DNA of 11,001 nt from Bacteroidales bacterium UBA1800 (lineage in GTDB: Bacteria > Bacteroidota > Bacteroidia > Bacteroidales > VadinHA17): contig DCFQ01000040.1 of assembly GCA_002319915.1 (NCBI GenBank), positions 1,486-12,486 of the forward strand, given 5' to 3'. Below the pieces are notes generated by a model. The model was not told where the DNA came from and made no database searches. It worked only from the letters and a program-made list of their open reading frames with translations. The position numbers and the translations under genes are program-made. Within the stretch, counting starts at the first letter, position 1. Each line of letters opens with the position of its first letter. Below are positions 6,479 through 11,001 of the stretch, piece after piece.

Positions 6479-7327
6479 GTGCGGCGGGCTTACATTCTGA
6501 GGAACAGCCTTCCGGAAAGTTACAGGAAGTGGATTGAAATGTGGGAATCCTATTACATTACCAGGAACTCGGATGATCTGAAAAAAAACTGTATCGCTCT
6601 TGAAAACTCCGATATAAAATCACGCTATTACTGGTACGATGTTGCCTGCACTTTCCTGGGAGCACTTGAAATGCCGGAAAAAGCCTGCCGGAACTTCGAA
6701 AAGATCGAAAAAATAAACACAGAATGGGGGGAGGAGTGGCATTTCAGCAAATTTTACACCAATTACTCCCGTGCCTGTCATGAGAGCGGCAACCATAAAA
6801 AAGAGGCTGAATTGTTCTCAGAAGGGCTCAAACTTTTCCCTGAAAACCCAACCTTCATTTATCTTAAGGCGAATTGTGCTGTGGCACGTAAAGATACTGC
6901 CGAATCGAAGGTGAAGTTGGATCTGCTGCTTAAGAAGGGTCTGGCTGTAGGTTATTCCATGTCAGGCTATGAATTCACGCTGAAGGAGATGTACCTAGGC
7001 GCCAATGAGCCCGAAAAAGCCGAGGAACACTTCCGGAAGGCATTAGCCCTGAAGCCCGGCTCTGACAGATTAAAGGCAGGCCTGGCCAGGTTTCTCATAC
7101 AAAATGGGAAGGTCGATGAAGGAATGAAGCTTGTTGACGAGGCTCTTAAGTCGTTGCCCCAGGCCCCGGATGGTCTCTGGACCAAAGCCATGGGATATTA
7201 CGCACAGGGTAAGATCAGGGAATCATGGGATTTGCTGAGCAAAGCAAGGGAAAACTACCCCCTTGTCTGCCTTCAGCTTGACAAGGATACCCGCAAGGTA
7301 CAGGAGGCGCTTAACAATCTTAAGTAG
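6479..7327 (+). pseudogene. TolB-like/TPR membrane protein, C-terminal part
   Basis: This is the in-frame continuation of the gene from 5432. It encodes about 282 residues of soluble TPR repeats, including YSRACHESGNHKKEAELFSEGLKLFPENP (about 96-124), EPEKAEEHFRKALALKPGSDRLKAGLARFLIQNGKVDEGMKLVDEALKSLP (about 177-227) and GYYAQGKIRESWDLLSKARENYP (about 239-261). A GTG follows the stop immediately and could serve as a start, but there is no ribosome site and no signal or membrane segment. Independent synthesis would yield a cytosolic TPR fragment without its anchor. The sequence has no further stops or frameshifts, so any inactivation is recent. I mark it as the downstream half of an interrupted gene; if the TAG is read through or is an error, 5432-7327 is one intact 631-codon gene. 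Confidence 0.75.
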
Positions 7328-7402
7328 AACCGGAACGGTTATTGGGCTAACTGATCCTCTGAGGCACCGGGCTCATTATACGGTGTCGGCTGATTAACGT
7401 AA

Positions 7403-8986
7403 CTATTTTGTGTTGCTTCTTCTCCAGTCAAAATACTCATCGACAAGGTTAAGCTTTTCCAGGTTGGGTACACCGATCGTCTCAGGGGTCCCTTTAAGGT
7501 ACATCACCGTCTTTCCGTCATCCCTGTAAACAGGCCACACCGGGAGGCCCTCGCCCTTGGGATCGCCGGTCCTTGCAAAATTTGTCCAGTATTTTTCCAT
7601 CGTTTCTGAAAGCCCCTTCTCTTCAGGTGTAATATTCGCGCCGTAATTCAGGTCCAGGGTTCCAAACACGTAGACTATCTCCGATGCGTGGGCGGCACCG
7701 TCAGGCATGGGCATGCCGGGCCAGAACGGTTCATTCCTGAACTGGTCGAAATAGTACACGAAGACCTTTGATTTTCCTGTTTTCTCCTGTAGCCTTGCCC
7801 AGGTCCGACCGGTCCAGGCAAATTCGACATCCCTGAATATATCGGCAGCAGACCTGTATGTCCCGCCTGTCGAATCCACGGGATAGAGTTTCAGGATCCT
7901 TTCGGCGAAAGGCCCAAACCTCATTTTCACTCCTTTAATGTACTCTTCAGGCTTCTGGTTCCTGACAAACATAGATCCCTCATCAGAATTTGTACCGATT
8001 ATGACATGGACGTCATTATACCTGCCTTCATTGTAAAGTGATGTCTGGTCACCCGCGATCACATAACCATCGACCACCGGCCAGAAATATCCCATCTGGG
8101 ACGCAGGATCGTTCATCCATTTCTCAGGCGGCACCTTTCTCAGCTCAGCTATATTGCTGCATCCCATTCGCTTCATAAATTCGATGCCGCGCTTCTCGGC
8201 GCCGGCGAGAGTCACTACGCAATCAAACACATTTAAGCTGTCGGTCACGGGGAAGAATGAGGATCCGCTTTCGCTGATCGCTCCCCAAAAGAGGCCTTTC
8301 GTGAGCGGAGATGCGCACAACATGCTGACAGAGATAGCACCTGCCGATTCGCCGAAAATGGTTACCCTTTTCGGGTCCCCGCCAAATGCAGAAATATTAT
8401 TCTGTACCCATTTCAGCCCTTCTATCTGGTCGAGAAGGCCATAATTTCCCGAAACGTGGTTTGCTGATTCCGCATCGAGCTCCGGGTGCGGGAGGAAACC
8501 GAGAGGCCCCACCCTGTAGCCGACGCTGACCACTATCACGCCCTGTTTTGCCAGGTTCTCTCCGTTATACCAGGGAACTGATGTCGCACCCGAGGAAAAT
8601 CCGCCTCCGTAGATCCATACCATTACCGGGAGCATTTCCTTCCTGGATTTCGCAGGGGTCCAGACGTTGAGGTAGAGGCAATCCTCTGAAGGTTTCAATG
8701 CCGTGGAATCATTTGACTGCACACCGGGTTGCGGGCACATGGGCCCGAACTTATCGGCCCTGAGTACGCCGGTCCAGGCTTTGACAGGCTGCGGCGGCTT
8801 CCACCGGAGATCCCCCACAGGTGGCGCTGCATAAGGGATTCCCTTGAATACTGCGATATCACCGCTGACAACACCTTCAACCATGCCGCCCTCAACCTTG
8901 GCGGTATTGACCGGGGAATTAGGCTTGCAGCCATAAAAACCAATGAGGAGCAAGATCACGGAAATTGCTAAACCAGTTTTTTTCAT
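7403..8986 (-). CDS. Lipoprotein carboxylesterase, type B
   Basis: Protein of 527 residues in the carboxylesterase type-B (alpha/beta hydrolase) family, which hydrolyses carboxylic esters. The N-terminus (MKKTGLAISVILLLIGFYGC) is a lipoprotein signal with the acylated cysteine at about 20. Visible catalytic parts are the oxyanion loop GGGF (127-130), the nucleophile elbow FGESAG with Ser214, Glu336 in NSDEGSMF, and His433 in AAHASEIVYVFG. The family's SEDCLYLNVWTP (about 100-111) is present, and Cys83/Cys103 could form the usual early disulphide. The open frame reaches 9058, but the first 24 residues precede the signal sequence and cover the promoter, so the start is 8986. The residues after the lipobox (KPNSP) lack an acidic surface-export signal, which suggests a periplasm-facing lipoprotein. 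Substrate is not evident. It converges with the TolB-like/TPR gene. Confidence 0.93.
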   Translation of the reverse strand: MKKTGLAISVILLLIGFYGCKPNSPVNTAKVEGGMVEGVVSGDIAVFKGIPYAAPPVGDLRWKPPQPVKAWTGVLRADKFGPMCPQPGVQSNDSTALKPSEDCLYLNVWTPAKSRKEMLPVMVWIYGGGFSSGATSVPWYNGENLAKQGVIVVSVGYRVGPLGFLPHPELDAESANHVSGNYGLLDQIEGLKWVQNNISAFGGDPKRVTIFGESAGAISVSMLCASPLTKGLFWGAISESGSSFFPVTDSLNVFDCVVTLAGAEKRGIEFMKRMGCSNIAELRKVPPEKWMNDPASQMGYFWPVVDGYVIAGDQTSLYNEGRYNDVHVIIGTNSDEGSMFVRNQKPEEYIKGVKMRFGPFAERILKLYPVDSTGGTYRSAADIFRDVEFAWTGRTWARLQEKTGKSKVFVYYFDQFRNEPFWPGMPMPDGAAHASEIVYVFGTLDLNYGANITPEEKGLSETMEKYWTNFARTGDPKGEGLPVWPVYRDDGKTVMYLKGTPETIGVPNLEKLNLVDEYFDWRRSNTK

Positions 8987-9027
8987 TTGGACCGAATTGT
9001 TTTGTTTATGAAATTCAAGAAGCCGGG

Positions 9028-9059
9028 TAAAGTTAATTAAGGCGACCCGCAAAGACAAA
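9028..9059 (-). promoter_or_regulatory. Bacteroidetes-type promoter of the esterase gene
   Basis: On the minus strand TTTG (9056-9059) is followed after 20 bases by TAACTTTA (9028-9035), which matches TAnnTTTG except at the last base. Both the spacing and the distance to the start codon at 8986 (about 41 bases from the -7 box) fit Bacteroidetes promoters. It supports the shorter reading of the esterase. Confidence 0.55.
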
Positions 9060-9258
9060 TTTATCCTGCACCATTTTGCCTGTAAAAGGATTGCTCAATA
9101 AAGCTCATAAAAAGCGGATCGTGATAAGATTTGCAGCTATTTCAAACTTCAGTTCAGGGATTTTTCTTAACTTTTCTATTTCCAGCGGGAGCGTACAGTT
9201 AGGGCCGGTAAGGGGTTAAGTTCTTTAAGGCACAAAAAGGCAAATCTGTTTATGGAAT

Positions 9259-9274
9259 TGTGAAGAATTTCACA
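9259..9274. promoter_or_regulatory. CRP/FNR-type palindrome upstream of 9342 gene
   Basis: TGTGAAGAATTTCACA fits the CRP-family core TGTGA-N6-TCACA exactly and is symmetric over 6+6 bases. It lies about 67 bases upstream of the rightward start codon and about 200 bases from the esterase -33 box, so it more likely serves the rightward gene. Whether a CRP-family regulator of this organism uses this core is not known from the window. Confidence 0.4.
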
Positions 9275-9341
9275 GCCGGTTATGCTGAATGCCCAAAAGT
9301 GTGGACATTACAGGTAGTTATTCATAATTATTTTAATTGTA

Positions 9342-10919
9342 ATGAAACGATTCTTGATTTTTACAGGCTTAATTCTTTCGATATTTCATCCCGTGATCTT
9401 TTGCCAGCAAATTGAATATGTCAGGGGGAAGGTGATTGATTCCAAAACATCCCGGTCGGTTTCTTTTGCAGCGGTACGCCTTAAAAACGCCAGGGTCGGG
9501 ATCTATACTAATGCCGAGGGTGATTTCAGAATCCAGAACAATCCCGGGTTCCAATCCGACAGCCTGATCGTGACATGTATCGGATATCGAAAGCTCGCGG
9601 TCTGCTATGGTAATCTGAAAATGTCAGGTATGAATATCCTTAAGCTCGAACCTGACATCTACAGTCTCAGGGAGGTTTCAGTTCTTGGCAGGAAGAGAAG
9701 GCTCAGCCCGGAAGCCATAATAGCCAGGGCGCTCAGAAATATCAAAAGGAATAATCCTGATCAACCATTCAGTTACGTTTCATATTACCGTGATTATCAG
9801 AAAGACAGCAGTAATTACCTGAACCTGAATGAGGCGATCATCCAGACACAGGATAAAGGCTTTGAGTATGATTCAGATTCAAACCGGTTCCTGCTGCTCG
9901 ATTTTAAAAAGAATGTGGATTTTTTGCGAAAGGATATAACTCCCTTTTACGACCTGCCCGGTACGGATCATTCAGCTGAGTCGTTTAAACGGATACCGCA
10001 TGCTACAGTCGGTGACCAGAACGGCAATGAGCTGTTTGTACTTCTGGTCCATGATGCGATAAGGAATTTCGACAAAAGATCATTTTCGTTCGTCGATACC
10101 CTGAATTATTCCTTTATACGAAACCACCTTTTTTCGGGACCGGCCGGGATATACGACGGGGACAAATACCTGTACAAGATCAACTTCACAGCCAAACGCC
10201 TGATCACCGGTGATTCAATACTTATGCAGGGCGCTATCTTCATTCAACCGGACGATTATTCGATCCACAAGCTTGAATATACCGGATCATTTAAAGATTT
10301 CACGGGGAAGAAAAATAAGGAGATCTTCAATATTGAAATTGAATACGGGCATGAGCCGGCAGTCAATTCCAGGATGTGCCTTAAGTACATTTCTTTCAGC
10401 AATTCTTTCACCATACCTGATACCAGTGACCAGGATTATTTCAGGATTAAAAGGTTGGAATGGGCGGCTCCGGGAGGCCCGTATGGTGATTACCGGTTCA
10501 ACAATATGACAATAGTTGCTTATTTCAACAGGCAGATCGATCCGGTCCTTGTGCAGAGGATGGATAATTACGAGCTGACCCTGGGAAAGAGAAAAGCGAA
10601 GATCACAAAGGTAAGGCCGGGGGACTCCCGCATTTACATTACCGTCAGGGATGACAAGTTCAGGCGTGGTGAGCTCGATTCGTGCAATTTAACCGTTAAG
10701 GGCCTGAAAGACATCCATGGCAATCTGCTTTACAAAAGACGCGATCTCGAATTCCGTCAGTTCAGGGAACTTTTTGTACAGGAATATAATAAGCCGCTGG
10801 TATTCAAGGACAGTTGCTTTATGCAGTCAGTGCCCATTGAAAGCAACTGCATTTCCATCTGCGGCGATTCAGGAAGATTCTGGATGAATACGCCGTTAAA
10901 GGCTGAAGAAGGGCAGTAG
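9342..10919 (+). CDS. Exported CarboxypepD_reg-like domain protein
   Basis: Protein of 525 residues with a signal peptide (MKRFLIFTGLILSIFHPVIFCQQ, cleavage near 21-23). A carboxypeptidase-regulatory-like beta-sandwich follows (about 27-105): VRGKVIDSKTSRSVSFAAVRLKNARVGIYTNAEGDFRI, then SDSLIVTCIGYRK and LKLEPDIYSLREVSV. This domain usually heads TonB-dependent receptors, but no plug or outer-membrane barrel follows. Instead there is a large central region (about 120-385, beginning SPEAIIARALRNI) that I recognise only as typical of Bacteroidetes CarboxypepD_reg-like proteins. A segment at about 390-465 (VAYFNRQIDPVLVQRMDNYEL...VKGLKDIHGNLL) resembles SbsA-type Ig-like domains. The tail has several cysteines (Cys448, 492, 503 and 507). 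It is probably secreted or envelope-associated; function is unknown. It stands alone, ended by the terminator at 10942-10980. Confidence 0.8.
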   Translation: MKRFLIFTGLILSIFHPVIFCQQIEYVRGKVIDSKTSRSVSFAAVRLKNARVGIYTNAEGDFRIQNNPGFQSDSLIVTCIGYRKLAVCYGNLKMSGMNILKLEPDIYSLREVSVLGRKRRLSPEAIIARALRNIKRNNPDQPFSYVSYYRDYQKDSSNYLNLNEAIIQTQDKGFEYDSDSNRFLLLDFKKNVDFLRKDITPFYDLPGTDHSAESFKRIPHATVGDQNGNELFVLLVHDAIRNFDKRSFSFVDTLNYSFIRNHLFSGPAGIYDGDKYLYKINFTAKRLITGDSILMQGAIFIQPDDYSIHKLEYTGSFKDFTGKKNKEIFNIEIEYGHEPAVNSRMCLKYISFSNSFTIPDTSDQDYFRIKRLEWAAPGGPYGDYRFNNMTIVAYFNRQIDPVLVQRMDNYELTLGKRKAKITKVRPGDSRIYITVRDDKFRRGELDSCNLTVKGLKDIHGNLLYKRRDLEFRQFRELFVQEYNKPLVFKDSCFMQSVPIESNCISICGDSGRFWMNTPLKAEEGQ

Positions 10920-10941
10920 TATCCGGTGAACGGAATGAAAA

Positions 10942-10980
10942 AGAGCGAGCACTCCCGCACCCGCTCTCGTTCTGTTTTTT
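10942..10980. terminator. Bidirectional intrinsic terminator
   Basis: AGAGCGAG (10942-10949) pairs with CTCGTTCT (10966-10973), eight pairs with one G-U, and is followed at once by G and six T (10975-10980), which suits the rightward gene ending at 10919. An alternative stem AGAGCG/CGCTCT (10942-10947 and 10962-10967) read leftward is followed by T5, which suits the minus-strand tRNA. It separates the two converging units. Confidence 0.75.
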
Positions 10981-10981
10981 G

Positions 10982-11001
10982 TAGCCCCACCAGGAATCGA
11001 A
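10982..11001 (-). tRNA. 3' end of a tRNA gene (partial)
   Basis: Read leftward, the last 20 bases give TTCGATT (T-loop), CCTGG (3' half of the T-stem), TGGGGCT (3' acceptor strand) and discriminator A. CCA is not encoded, as is common in Bacteroidetes. The anticodon lies outside the window, so the amino acid cannot be named. The terminator at 10942-10980 follows directly. Confidence 0.65.

Larger units (their letters stand above)
8987..9341. other. Divergent intergenic region (355 bases)
   Basis: This region lies between the leftward esterase and the rightward CarboxypepD_reg-like gene. It holds the esterase promoter (9028-9059) and a CRP-type palindrome (9259-9274). I find no convincing small gene or RNA in the rest, and no clear -7/-33 pair for the rightward gene, although the last 35 bases are AT-rich. 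Confidence 0.5.

Noticed and set aside
7328..7340. Small hairpin AACCG-GAA-CGGTT after the TPR gene as a terminator
   Set aside because: The stem has only five pairs and no T-run follows, so I do not call it a terminator.
8987..9058. N-terminal extension of the esterase to 9058
   Set aside because: It would place 24 residues ahead of a complete lipoprotein signal and would overlap the predicted promoter.
1..11001. CRISPR array, prophage, insertion sequence or defence island
   Set aside because: There are no regularly spaced direct repeats, no transposase, integrase or phage-like proteins, and no nuclease/helicase defence genes in any frame.

Overview
The window reads as chromosome of a Bacteroidota (Bacteroidetes) bacterium, most likely a free-living or environmental member of the Bacteroidales/Marinilabiliales type. 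The evidence is a BglX-type GH3 enzyme of the form common in that phylum, PepSY-like and DUF4142 secreted proteins, a carboxypeptidase-regulatory-like (CarboxypepD_reg-like) domain protein, a TolB-like/TPR membrane protein family frequent there, the near absence of Shine-Dalgarno sequences, and several start-proximal matches to the Bacteroidetes -7 box TAnnTTTG. The lineage is an inference from family content; nothing in the window fixes genus or species.

Layout, left to right. Positions 1-296 are non-coding and carry a cluster of short hairpins sharing TCCCG/CGGGA ends. Then come leftward (minus-strand) genes: a small DUF6483-like helical protein (297-716), an 18-bp-arm perfect inverted repeat (785-823), and a full-length secreted GH3 beta-glucosidase (841-3111). 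Further leftward genes are two small exported PepSY-like proteins (3375-3920 and 4197-4535), each with a -7-like box just upstream and a hairpin downstream, and a DUF4142 ferritin-like exported protein (4731-5261). A divergent gene starts at 5432 and encodes a membrane-anchored TolB-like/TPR protein that is split by one in-frame TAG at 6476-6478; its reading frame continues undamaged to 7327. Facing it is a leftward lipoprotein carboxylesterase (7403-8986). A 355-bp region separates this from a rightward exported protein with CarboxypepD_reg-like and Ig-like regions (9342-10919). The window ends with a probably bidirectional terminator and the 3' end of a tRNA gene on the minus strand.

Nearly every product is predicted to be exported or membrane-bound, so this is an envelope-oriented stretch (periplasmic sugar hydrolysis, esterase, stress-like small proteins). 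The genes look mostly like separate transcription units rather than one operon. I see no phage, insertion sequence, CRISPR array or defence system. The most notable points are the in-frame TAG that interrupts an otherwise intact gene, the family of intergenic palindromes, a palindrome on the promoter of the 112-residue PepSY-like gene, and an exact CRP-type site upstream of the last gene.
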